A DNA stretch of 64,000 nt from Mytilus galloprovincialis (Eukaryota; Mollusca; Bivalvia; Mytilida; Mytilidae). The notes under the pieces are model-generated. The model ran no database searches and was not told the origin of the DNA. It was given only the letters and a program-made list of their open reading frames with translations. This document shows, in pieces, positions 44,451 through 54,518 of this stretch. The position numbers and the translations under genes are program-made. The stretch spans positions 95,933,743-95,997,742 of the forward strand of contig NC_134839.1 in the NCBI RefSeq assembly GCF_965363235.1, in the 5' to 3' direction. Within the stretch, counting starts at the first letter, position 1; each line of letters starts with the position of its first letter.

Positions 44451-44639
44451 CTTACAATGACAATCTGAAAAATTTGGGATGAAATCTGATATTTTTAACT
44501 CGTATAGATAGACTATTTTTTTTAGTCCTACCCCTTTTGTCCAAAGTGAGTTATTTTTTGTTTTGTTTTATACGAACATAAATATACTACATATAACTTG
44601 TATATATTTACTATTACCTATCAGATCCAAGCTGATAGA

Positions 44640-45165
44640 AATTCCTGTAAGTTCCAGATTCTTTAATATGCAATTTTTGCTTCAGTTCTTCCGAAACAGC
44701 TGTGGGCAGCTAGGATTTTGTGAAAATAAACTCCAGCGTTTTGGTGCGATCAGTAAAAAAAATGTTTCATATTGTTGCTTTCAGCAATTTGTTCGCGTAC
44801 CAATGTTTCAATTACTAAGCACACAATTGAAATTAGGCTCACATTTCTATAGGTACCAGCAATACTTGTTTGCCCTTTTTAAAAATAGCGCCAATCTGTG
44901 CTTCTTTCCAACTACTTGTAAGTACTAGTTTTAATTGATTGGTTGAAAATTAGGCATAATGGTGCTGATATTCAGAGTATTCTGGGATGTATCCTATCTG
45001 CTCCCGAAGATTTATCCACCTTCAGTCCCTTGAGTATCTTAACTATTTCTTCTTCTATATATTCATTTGTAGCATTTTTTTTTTTAGTTTCTCTTATTGG
45101 TAAGGTGGGAACTTCTCCTTCTGGTTCTTTTGCAGAAACACTGTTAAAAGAACGTGGTTAAAATT
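44640..45165 (-). pseudogene. LINE fragment C, degenerate RT
   Basis: On the minus strand the conceptual translation shows EEEIVKILKGLKVDKSSGAD followed by RIHPRIL, the start of the RT domain (compare the usual 'K.GPD.IHPR.L'). Further down comes a stretch like VSLISIVCLVIETLVREQI, matching the 'YRPVSLTSIVCKILE' region. Several frame changes and stops lie between them. It differs from copies A and B, so it is a third LINE family remnant. Confidence 0.65.
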
Positions 45166-45539
45166 TCAGTCTTCTTTTCAGTGTATTTGTCATCGCCTTT
45201 ACATGATGACTTACTATATTGTATTACAATCTTATACGTTAAATCTTTAGTTGTTATTGATTACCTACAGAGAGATACGTTTTGCCTCATTTTTTCTATA
45301 AACAAAAAATCATATAAAATTCACTCTTTCTTTTAGTTGAAGATTTTATTTTCTCTACAGGGATATAAAGCTTATTCATCTCTTATATAGAATATCACCA
45401 AAATTGTTACACTATGTTGAACATGAAGTTACGAAACCATCTTATCTAGTAAATTTGTCATTGTCTACCTCATGCAGTCTTTTCAGACTCACTTAAAATT
45501 ACCCAGGTGACACCGATTTATTAAAAAAAAACAGTACAT

Positions 45540-46580
45540 GTACTTGAAAGGGGTAATTACAGACCAGCGAGTTTGTTTTCTTCAATGACCTAAATGTTAA
45601 AGACAGCCATCGAGACCCAACTTTCGGAACATTTCAAAAATAGTTTTAATTCATTTCTTGCAGCTTTTAGAGCAGATTTGGGCTGTCGGTCCTCTTTACT
45701 ACGGATAATTGAGGACTGGAAGAAAGCCTTAAACAATGAAAAACACCTAGCAGCAATTTTAATGGACCTTTGTATTTAAGCGTTCGACTGATTATCTCAT
45801 GACTTGTTACTCATTAAGTTGAAACACTACGGTCTAAGTGAATCTGCTCTCAATTTACTAGACAGTTACCCGACTCGTAGAAAACAATGTGTCAAAATTG
45901 GTCAAAGTATTAGTCAAATGCTTAATTGACATCATATATGAAGGTGTACCACAGGGCTCTATACTAGGCCCAGTTAATATTTTTATAAACGATATTTTTC
46001 TCTTTGTAAAAAAATGTAACTTGTATAATTATGCAGATGACAATACCCTTTTTAATCTGATTCTTCTTTGGCTTTAGTGATTTAATCCTTGGAGGGAAGG
46101 CAGTGGTTCACTAATTTCATGGTTCTCACAAAATAAAATGCAGAATAATCCAGATTTTTTTAGCCATAGCGATTGGTAGTAAAATACATAAAAACAACAT
46201 AGTATTCAAATTAAATGGAAATAAGATCAAATGGGATTATCGGATAATCAAAAAATAACTACTTGGAGTTACCATTGATTTTAAGCTCGACTTTAACTAA
46301 TACATATATAACATCTGCAAAAGCAGTCAGGCAGTTAAATGTTCTGAAAAGAAATTGGATCACACTTGAACAAACTGGGAAAATTGACAATTTACCATTC
46401 TTTCATCATGTCAAACCTAAGTTACTGTCAACTCACATGGCATTTTTGTAGCGAGCGCAACACAAACAATTTCTGAAAAACTGCAAGAACGAGCGCTCAG
46501 ATTCATCTACAATGACTACAATAACTCAAATGAACAATAACTCGAACAATCTTACCTACCAACACTTATTTGTTACGTTC
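45540..46580 (+). pseudogene. LINE fragment D, degenerate RT
   Basis: Reading rightward: FLAAFRADLGCRSSLLRIIE with DWKKALNNEKHLAAILMDL, then VPQGSILGPVNIFINDIFLF and CNLYNYADDNTL (the catalytic YADD box), then RQLNVLKRNW and LQERALRFIYNDYNNSNEQ. These are the successive RT and thumb blocks of a common mollusc CR1/Jockey-like LINE. There are at least five frameshifts or stops, so it is long dead. Its right end joins the Penelope-like element at about 46580. Confidence 0.75.
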
Positions 46581-46895
46581 ATAGAACGAGTTTTTCAACA
46601 GACTGTCGACATTCCAATGGGAACCAATTGTGCCTCTCTTCTTGTCGACTTGTTTCTTTATTATTATGAGGCTGACTTCATACAGGAATTTCTTAGGAAG
46701 AAAGATACGTATATTTGACTACCCGTAGGTAGTAATATCCGTTAACTGTACATACTTTCCGCTATATAGATGACGTTTTTTTACTAAATAATTCAAAATT
46801 TGGTGACTATGTTGAACGCATCTATCCCATCGAACAAGAGATAAAGGATACAACAGATACAGTTAAGTCGGCCTCATATCTTGACTTACATCAAG

Positions 46896-47503
46896 TGTTA
46901 CGGCCAGAAATCGCCTTTAAATTGTAGCCAACAAAAGACACAAATCAATAGTAAAATTTAACAATATTTATTATACAAAAGTTTACAAGAAGTATTACAC
47001 AAATATTACTGTTAACTTAACTGTCAAAATATGAGTCCAATCTTTTATCTTTATCTGTATCCGGATATCTTTCGGAATCCAATCTGAATATTACGTTCAC
47101 TACTACGGTCACAATCCAGTATGATGTCGTTTGTAGAATAAAAGTGTAAATCCAAATGCTATGAATACAAATGTCTATCGATGTCTAAGTCTAAGTCCAA
47201 AAGTAAGTCCAAGAGTGAAATTAACTTTAGTGTCTGTATATATATATATATTTGTCATGGAAGATTCTAGAACAGTCTATAATGGAACATCCTAGAAAGT
47301 TACAACAGAAGTTTCTAGTAAAATGTAGAAGTTTATATAATGCATCTTTTATTAGGATCAGTCTGGAAAGTTCCAATCATTCTGTAATTGTTCCAGAGAT
47401 TTCTAAACTGCACAATTCTAAAATTATTCTGTAAACAACTATCAGGCCACACAATACAAATTAGGCCAACATAAATAAATACAATAATTACAATATCATA
47501 ACA
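46896..47503 (-). repeat. 3' LTR (608 bp)
   Basis: Begins TGTTACGGCC and ends CATAACA on the plus strand, i.e. TG...CA. It is virtually identical to 52397-53006. A TATATATATATA run and a TATATAAAC box are internal. The adjoining purine-rich CTTTTAAGGGGGAGG (element sense) at 47504-47520 is the polypurine tract. Confidence 0.95.
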
Positions 47504-47586
47504 CCTCCCCCTTAAAAGAAGTTTTAGTGAAACAAAAACTTATCATGAATAATATGAACAAAAATACATAGTATATACAAAGTGAT

Positions 47587-50500
47587 TTAATAAGCTCTAG
47601 ATAAAGCATCTGCTATTACATTATCTTTACCCTTAATATGTTTTACAATTACATCATATTCTTGTAACAATAAACTCCACCTAGTCAACCTCTGATTCTT
47701 GTTTCTCATTTTATGTATGAAGGTAAGAGGATTATGATCAGTACAAACAAGAATAGGATATACAGTGGGATTCAAATATACATCAAAATGTTGAAGTACT
47801 GACAACATTGCAAAACACTCTTTTTCAATAGTTGAATAATTTTTCTGATGTTTATCTAATTTCTTAGAAAAATATGATATAGGTTTCTCAACATTATCAC
47901 CTGTCTCTTGATATAAAACAGCTCCAATTCCTACATCGCTTGCATCAACGGCAAGTTTAAATTGTTTTTCAAAGTCTGGAGTAATCAGAACTGGACTATT
48001 AATTAAAAGTGATTTGCTATTTTCAAAAGCGTTTTGACAATTTTCACTCCAGATAAATTTAGAATCTTTTCGTAAAAGATGAGTCAATGGTTGAACCACA
48101 GTAGCAAAATTTGAACAAAATTTTCTGTAAAATCCAATCATGCCTAAATATCTCAAAAGTTGTTTTCTATTTGTAGGAGGAGGAAATTTGGAAATGGCTT
48201 CCACTTTAGCCATAATAGGTTTCACTTGACCTTGGCCAACTGTATGCCCTAAATAATCAACAGTGGCCTGACAAAATTCACTTTTACCAAGATTAACAGT
48301 CAAATTTGATTGTGACAATCTATCAAAAGTATCATACAAATGTGTTAAATGCTGTTCCCAGCTATCACTACATAAAATTAGATCATCAATATAAGCATAA
48401 CAACAGTTTAAATCTTTTATAACATTATTGATCATTCTTTGAAATGTAGCTGGTGCACTTTTCATGCCAAATGGCATTACAGTATATTGAAATAAGCCAT
48501 CTGGTGTAACAAAAGCTGATATTTCACGAGCTCTCTGTGTCAATGGAACTTGCCAATAACCTTTCAACAAATCAAATTTGCTCACAAATTTTGCTTGACC
48601 AATGTTGTCAATACAATCGTCTATCCTTGGAATCGGATAGGAATCAGATTTTGAGACTGAATTTACTTTTCTGAAATCAGTCACGAAGCGAAAGGTTTTA
48701 TCTGGTTTTGGTACAAGGAGACAAGGAGAGCTCCATTCACTGTTACTCGGCTCAATAATATCATTGTCAAGCATATATTTAATTTCTTTTCTCATAGCTT
48801 CAAGTTTGAGTGGATTGAGCCGGTAAGGATGTTGCTTAATTGGAGAAGCATCTCCTACATCAACATCATGACAAACAGCAGTGGTTTTGTTTGGCACATC
48901 TGGAAAAAGATTTTTAAAAGAAAATACCAAAGTTTTTATTTCTTCTCTACGATCAAAAGACAGATGTGCAAGTTTTGAGTCTAAATTTGACAAAATTTCT
49001 GAATTTTTCAATTTAACCGTCTCTTCCATAGTTTTAGAACTAAAAGGTGGTTCAATTACATCTGGTTTGTCATGATTGTTCTCAAATTTAACCATGCCTA
49101 AAGTGGCAACTGGTTTACTCTCACATTCATTAGTACGCTCAAAGTATGGTTTTAACATATTAATATGACACACTCTATTTTGTTTGCGCCGACCTGGAGT
49201 TTTTACAATATAATTCAAATCATTGATTTTACTCTCTATTGTATAAGGACCACAATATTTAGCCTGTAAAGGATGTCCAGGAACTGGCAAAAATACAAGT
49301 ACCCTATCACCAGGCTCAAAAACTCTGTTCCTGGCATCTTTATCATACCATATTTTCATCTTGTTCTGTACATTTTTTAAGTTTTTCTGAGCAATTTGAC
49401 AAGCAGTATACAATTTTTCTTTAAATCTAGATACATAGTCTAAAAGATTCAAGTCAGTATGTTCAGTGAGCCACTTTTCCTTAATCAATTTTAACGGTCC
49501 CCTTACAGTATGGCCAAATACCAACTCAAAGGGACTAAATCCAAGGGATTCTTGAACAGCCTCTCGGACTGCAAAAAGTAGAAAGTGAACTCCATCATCC
49601 CAGTCTCTGTCAAATTGAAGACAAAAAGTTCTAATCATGTTCTTTAATGTTTGATGAAAACGTTCTAAGGCACCTTGAGATTCTGGATGGTACGCACTTG
49701 ATCTATACTGAGCAATCCCTAACTGGTACACGACTTGCTGAAATAGACCTGACATGAAATTTGATCCCTGGTCGGACTGTATAGACTTAGGAAGTCCTAC
49801 TAATGTGAAAAATTTGATAAGAGCTTTGACAATAGTAGGTGTCTTGATATTTCTTAGCGGAATAGCCTCAGGAAAGCGAGTGGATGTACACATGATTGTC
49901 AATAAATACGCATTTCCAGTTTTGGTCTTTGGTAAAGGTCCAACGCAGTCAATTAGAATTCTGCTGAAAGGTTCGTCAAAGGCTGGAATAGGCAGAAGTG
50001 GTGCTGGTGGTATTTTCTGGTTAGGCTTACCAACAATCTGGCATATATGGCATGATTTGCAGTATTCTGCGACATCATTTCGAAGTCTGGGCCAGTAGAA
50101 ATGCTGCAATATCTTAAGGCAAGTCTTTCTTATACCTAAGTGTCCAGCCAAGGGGGTGTCATGGGCAAGACCAATAATTTCTTGCCTATAAACTTTAGGC
50201 ACCACCACTTGGTATACCACTCTCCATTCCTCCTCTGGGGTAGCATCAGGAGGCCTCCACTTCCTCATTAAAATGCCGTCCTGATGGTAATAGCATTCGG
50301 CCACTTTGTCTGCTTCCTCCTGTGGTTGAGCCCTCTTGCGGAGCTGAAGAACCTCAGGGTCTTTATTTTGTTCTTCGAATAAATTCTTTCTGTCTAATGA
50401 ATGGCTGTTTACGTTTGGCCATGGCATAATAACATTCTTGTTAACACTAGGTGGTCTTATTATGGCCTTTTCTGAGCTACCAGGACCTTCAATGTCAGCT

Positions 50501-51207
50501 AGGAAAGTGTCAGAAAGGTCCATGTAATCAAACTGGTTTTCTTGCAAATCCTCATCTTGTTGTTTTCCAGCCATCGACCTAGTGACAACACAAGCTGGAT
50601 ACAATTCAGCATCATCTTCCGGTAATTTAATATCCACCACTGGTTCACTGGTAACAATTGGTTCAGCAACCACTTTGTTCCTAGCTAGATCATTTCCTAG
50701 CAATAATGTAACACCCTCAACAGGGAGGTTAGGACGAACACCCACAATAACTGGTCCAGTTATCAAATCTGACTTCAGATAAATACGATGGAGAGGAACA
50801 TCTATACAACCTAACTCTACACCTTGTAACAAAACGGAGGCACCAACAGAAGTCTTCTCGGACAAAGGCAACACACCTTCTAACAATAAAGACTGAGAAG
50901 CTCCAGTGTCTCGTAAAATCTTAATAGGCTGAAGAGTAGAATCATCAACAATAGAAACAAACCCATCAGACATAAAGGGTTTATATTCCTCCATGTAATC
51001 ACAAAAACTGGACTTAAAAGACTGACTCGCAGGACATTCTGACATACTGGTAATATAAGGTGTCGTACAAGCACTGGACTTCGGCTTATTGTCTCGTTCA
51101 TTCTTCTTCTGGAGTCTAAAACAATCAGCCATCAGGTGACCATTTTTCTTACAATAAGCACAAATCAATGACTTCTTCTCAAAAGTATCAAATTTTGGAC
51201 TAGACAT
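47587..51207 (-). CDS. Gmr1-type Pol: protease, integrase, RT, RNase H
   Basis: A 1206-residue ORF. Order of domains: zinc knuckle CAYCKKNGHLMADC (about 16-29); aspartic protease DTGASQS (~105); integrase zinc finger ending CKSCHIC (~390); integrase core with D (IDCVGPLP, ~421), D (SDQGSN, ~477) and E (HPESQGALE, ~512); RT with TDFRKVNSV, MPFGMKSAPATFQRM and YIDDLI (~937); RNase H with DASDVGIGAVLY (~1086) and the closing KGKDNVIADALSR. Most Gypsy elements place integrase last; here it lies between protease and RT. Key residues of each domain are present. Confidence 0.93.
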   Translation of the reverse strand: MSSPKFDTFEKKSLICAYCKKNGHLMADCFRLQKKNERDNKPKSSACTTPYITSMSECPASQSFKSSFCDYMEEYKPFMSDGFVSIVDDSTLQPIKILRDTGASQSLLLEGVLPLSEKTSVGASVLLQGVELGCIDVPLHRIYLKSDLITGPVIVGVRPNLPVEGVTLLLGNDLARNKVVAEPIVTSEPVVDIKLPEDDAELYPACVVTRSMAGKQQDEDLQENQFDYMDLSDTFLADIEGPGSSEKAIIRPPSVNKNVIMPWPNVNSHSLDRKNLFEEQNKDPEVLQLRKRAQPQEEADKVAECYYHQDGILMRKWRPPDATPEEEWRVVYQVVVPKVYRQEIIGLAHDTPLAGHLGIRKTCLKILQHFYWPRLRNDVAEYCKSCHICQIVGKPNQKIPPAPLLPIPAFDEPFSRILIDCVGPLPKTKTGNAYLLTIMCTSTRFPEAIPLRNIKTPTIVKALIKFFTLVGLPKSIQSDQGSNFMSGLFQQVVYQLGIAQYRSSAYHPESQGALERFHQTLKNMIRTFCLQFDRDWDDGVHFLLFAVREAVQESLGFSPFELVFGHTVRGPLKLIKEKWLTEHTDLNLLDYVSRFKEKLYTACQIAQKNLKNVQNKMKIWYDKDARNRVFEPGDRVLVFLPVPGHPLQAKYCGPYTIESKINDLNYIVKTPGRRKQNRVCHINMLKPYFERTNECESKPVATLGMVKFENNHDKPDVIEPPFSSKTMEETVKLKNSEILSNLDSKLAHLSFDRREEIKTLVFSFKNLFPDVPNKTTAVCHDVDVGDASPIKQHPYRLNPLKLEAMRKEIKYMLDNDIIEPSNSEWSSPCLLVPKPDKTFRFVTDFRKVNSVSKSDSYPIPRIDDCIDNIGQAKFVSKFDLLKGYWQVPLTQRAREISAFVTPDGLFQYTVMPFGMKSAPATFQRMINNVIKDLNCCYAYIDDLILCSDSWEQHLTHLYDTFDRLSQSNLTVNLGKSEFCQATVDYLGHTVGQGQVKPIMAKVEAISKFPPPTNRKQLLRYLGMIGFYRKFCSNFATVVQPLTHLLRKDSKFIWSENCQNAFENSKSLLINSPVLITPDFEKQFKLAVDASDVGIGAVLYQETGDNVEKPISYFSKKLDKHQKNYSTIEKECFAMLSVLQHFDVYLNPTVYPILVCTDHNPLTFIHKMRNKNQRLTRWSLLLQEYDVIVKHIKGKDNVIADALSRAY

Positions 51208-51314
51208 ATTATAACTGGACTGACTCTTATTCTGTGCAACAGGCTTACTATCAGTACGCTCAGTGCTTTGATTTTTGTAATATTAACATTTTGACCCTTG
51301 AAACTTCTTTTATG

Positions 51315-52305
51315 TTAAAGGGTATAATTATCTGAAATTACAGCTGCATCATGTATTGTCCCAACAGTTTTGTCGTCTAAATGTGTTTTTAAGTCTAAAT
51401 GAACACATTGTTTGAACTCTTCTAATAACATCAATTGTCTTAGGTTATCAAAATTGTTATCTGTTTTCTTTGAAGTAAGCCATTTATCAAATAGATCTTC
51501 TTTTTCCCGAGCAAATTCCACATAGGTTTGTGAATCAAACTTTTTATAAGATCTAAATTTCTGTCTATATGCTTCTGGTACTAGCTCATAAGCTTTCAAA
51601 ACTTCCTGTTTCACCGTGTCATAATCGGAACTTTTTTCTGATGGAAGTGCGGAGTATATTTCAGCGGCCTTACCCTCAAAAACACTTTGTAGCATTGTAG
51701 TCCAATACGGCTTTGGCCAATTCAAATTACGAGCAATTTTCTCAAACTGTGGAAAATATTTATCAACTGTTTTTTTCACAAAATCTGGGAACCAAACGTA
51801 TATCTTTTGCTGCATCAAAATAATCTGATTTTGATTGGACTTTAGAGTTGCTTTCTTCTTTGATTATTTCAATTTTCAGTTTTTCCATCTCTAGCCTTTC
51901 TCTCATTTCAAGTTCTTTTATTTTCTCCCTCTCCTTCATTTCCAGTTCTTTTAATTTAAATTCATCTTCTTTTTCTTTTTTCTCTATTTCCAACCTTTCC
52001 TTCATTTCCAGTTCTGCTTGTTTTAATTTAAATTCATGTTCTTTTAATTTGAGTTCATGTTCTAATTCAAGCTGTTTTAATTTAAAGGCGTCAATATTGT
52101 CTACCTTAAGTTCAAGAGCCTCTTCACCTAAAATTTCTGTGTCAACTAATTTGTCTATAACCAAATTTTTTATAATTTGTTTTCTCATAGATACTTTAAA
52201 ATCTAATTTCAGATGTTTAGCGAGCAACACTAATTCCTCTTTCTTTAAATTATCAAACCCCTCCAGGTCTGGCGTTTTCAAAAATTTACTGGCATCAAAT
52301 GCCAT
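51315..52305 (-). other. Gag region of the LTR element
   Basis: 52305 downward begins MAFDASKFLKTPDLEGFDNL, followed by a long lysine/glutamate-rich coiled coil. The further part (51315-51818) has capsid-like helices (WPKPYWTTMLQSVFEGKAAE; YRQKFRSYKKF) of the kind found in Gypsy gag next to a zinc-knuckle. The region appears interrupted between its two halves. Confidence 0.75.
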
Positions 52306-52374
52306 TTTGTAGAATTTTGTTGGCTAGTTATAATAAAAATTACTAAACAAATTTTGAATAAGATGTTTTCAGTC

Positions 52375-52391
52375 TCCCGGACGAGCCCCCA
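52375..52391 (-). promoter_or_regulatory. Primer-binding site (tRNA-Pro type)
   Basis: On the minus strand TGGGGGCTCGTCCGGGA lies five bases inside the 5' LTR. It matches the 3' end of proline tRNA, the same primer used by murine leukaemia-type retroviruses. It would prime minus-strand DNA synthesis. Confidence 0.85.
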
Positions 52392-52396
52392 ATTTC

Positions 52397-53006
52397 TGTT
52401 ACGGCCAGAAATCGCCTTTAAATTGTAGCCAACAAAAGACACAAATCAATAGTAAAATTTAACAATATTTATTATACAAAAGTTTACAAGAAGTATTACA
52501 CAAATATTACTGTTAACTTAACTGTCAAAATATGAGTCCAATCTTTTATCTTTATCTGTATCCGGATATCTTTCGGAATCCAATCTGAATATTACGTTCA
52601 CTACTACGGTCACAATCCAGTATGATGTCGTTTGTAGAATAAAAGTGTAAATCCAAATGCTATGAATACAAATGTCTATCGATGTCTAAGTCTAAGTCCA
52701 AAAGTAAGTCCAAGAGTGAAATTAACTTTAGTGTCTGTATATATATATATATATTTGTCATGGAAGATTCTAGAACAGTCTATAATGGAACATCCTAGAA
52801 AGTTACAACAGAAGTTTCTAGTAAAATGTAGAAGTTTATATAATGCATCTTTTATTAGGATCATTCTGGAAAGTTCCAATCATTCTGTAATTGTTCCAGA
52901 GATTTCTAAACTGCACAATTCTAAAATTATTCTGTAAACAACTATCAGGCCACACAATACAAATTAGGCCAACATAAATAAATACAATAATTACAATATC
53001 ATAACA
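52397..53006 (-). repeat. 5' LTR (610 bp)
   Basis: Near-identical partner of the left LTR, with one extra TA unit. It lies upstream of the gag region in element orientation and would carry the promoter. Confidence 0.95.
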
Positions 53007-53640
53007 CAAGAAATTGACAATGAGGGTCGGTTGAAAACTAAACTTTACGACAAAAGAGATGAGTTCAGCTTTCCAATTGTGAGCTTTCCATTTCTAAGTA
53101 GCAACATTCCAGCCGCACCTGCATACGGGATATATATCCTAATTGATACGATTTTCCCATGCTTTCATTTCCTATCATGATTTTCTTGATAGAGGGTTGC
53201 TGCTCACAAGGAAGCTATTAAACCAAGAGTTCCAAATGGTGAATTTGAAATCATCCTTTCGTAAATGATACGGACGCCGTGTCACGAGTTGGTTGACCGT
53301 TATGGAATAACCCTTTCACAAATGATATCGGATATGTTCCTTACGTCGGAACTACAATTCCCTTCCCTTTCATGAGTGTGACCTACCGAATTAGACTATT
53401 TACCGGATTTGTTATAACATGAGCAACACGACGGTGCCACATGTGGAGCAGGATCTGCTTCCCCTTCCGGAGCACCTGAGATCACCCCTAGTTTTTGGTT
53501 GGGTTCGTGTTGCTTATTCTTTAGTTTTCTATGTTATGTCATGTGTTCTATTGTTTGTCTGTTTGTCTTCTTTCCTCTTTAGCCAGGCTTTGTCAGTTTA
53601 TTTTCGATTTATGAGTTTGACTGTCCCTCTGGTATCTTTC

Positions 53641-54518
53641 GTCCCTCTTTTAAATAAATACGCATGAGAACCATGGCATTAGAAACTAATAATATTGTGA
53701 CAAAATCTAGTCCAGAGTTTTTTTTTAATTTTCTGTAACAATTATATTGAAATTGCATGTCAATGATCACACAATGATCACTTTTCTCCAGTGGACTGAG
53801 GTACTTAATACAGCTTACCATGTTTTCTTCATTTGTAAATATGAATATAATACTATTTTCTATAGTAAAAGTTTTTATAATATATTTTTTAATATGATTA
53901 TACGTCTTTTGATGAACTCGAATTTTGTAATACTATAGGTTGGATTAACTGAGGATATTCCGAGTACACGTCAAGTTTCATCAAATTAACTGAAGATTAG
54001 TTAACTTAGGTTATCAAATAGCAGGGTTTTTTGAAGGCCTATTTACAAAACTTTAAGTGTCCTTGGTATCTGATATAAGTATTTCATATTTTTGTAACGC
54101 ACGAACATCCATCAACGATATTCAATACCGTGTATTATGAAACTACCGGGAACATTTTGCTTATTGTTTGTTTTCTTTTCATTTTTTCTTCGATTTTATC
54201 AAGGATTTGTACAGTAAATCCAAACAAAAAAATATTACTTGATATAAAAAAAATAATATTTTAACTTCAAAATTCAAATTTCTAATATCAGAAGTTCATA
54301 CGACTTTTAGATATTAATTTTTTCTTCAGAAAATCAATTTTTGATATCATAAAATAAGGACTACGTAATAAACGTGATAAACGGCACCTCAAACAGGTCG
54401 GGCGTACAGGTTATAGTATAACCCTAAATCCATTTCCTTTTTGTGACGTCACTCTACTGACCTTGGTTGCCGGTGTGCTTACAACTTTCTTTTTGACGAG
54501 GAGACACTTATATTCACT
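53641..54518 (+). other. Citrate synthase upstream region
   Basis: AT-rich flank between the Penelope-like tail and the citrate synthase ATG. No other gene was recognised. The last 100 bases are richer in GC and hold a CRE-like site. Confidence 0.6.
54444..54451 (+). promoter_or_regulatory. CRE-like TGACGTCA upstream of citrate synthase
   Basis: A perfect 8-bp TGACGTCA palindrome 68 bases before the ATG. CREB/ATF factors bind this sequence in many metazoan promoters. Whether it is used here is not shown. Confidence 0.5.

Larger units (their letters stand above)
41786..44460 (-). mobile_element. LINE copy B, broken
   Basis: A second non-LTR element in the same orientation, related to copy A but clearly a different subfamily. 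It keeps the pre-RT linker, the whole RT, a C-terminal knuckle and a 3' UTR, and ends in two copies of AAATATTCTATTCT (41783-41812). The coding frame is interrupted by a frameshift near 43990, an in-frame TAA near 43700 and a frameshift near 42410, so it is inactive. The endonuclease is absent. Confidence 0.85.
46896..53006 (-). mobile_element. Gypsy-group LTR retrotransposon, Gmr1-type domain order
   Basis: 6.1 kb reading leftward: 5' LTR 52397-53006, tRNA-Pro primer site, gag region, pol ORF, polypurine tract, 3' LTR 46896-47503. The 4-bp flank CAAG is duplicated (46892-46895 and 53007-53010). The LTRs differ only by one TA unit in a microsatellite and one base in ~608, so insertion was very recent. 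In pol the integrase precedes RT/RNase H, the order known from the Gmr1 clade of Gypsy elements. The pol frame is long and open; the gag region looks broken or at most lightly damaged (about one or two breaks). Confidence 0.93.
46585..53640 (+). mobile_element. Penelope-like retroelement, split by an LTR element
   Basis: 46585-46895 carries the RT palm region of a Penelope-like element (IPMGTNCASLLVDLFLYYYE and a YIDD-type box). 53007-53640 carries the later coding part and the 3' tail, including ACATGAGCAACACGACGG shared with the fragment at 18440-18690. The two pieces are separated only by the 6.1-kb LTR retrotransposon and its 4-bp target duplication, so the LTR element inserted into an existing copy. 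The 5' part of the element is missing and the copy is broken. No GIY-YIG endonuclease was seen. Confidence 0.75.

Noticed and set aside
51848-52312. Serine/phenylalanine-rich ORF on the plus strand
   Set aside because: It is the antisense shadow of the lysine/glutamate-rich coiled coil in the gag region of the LTR element.
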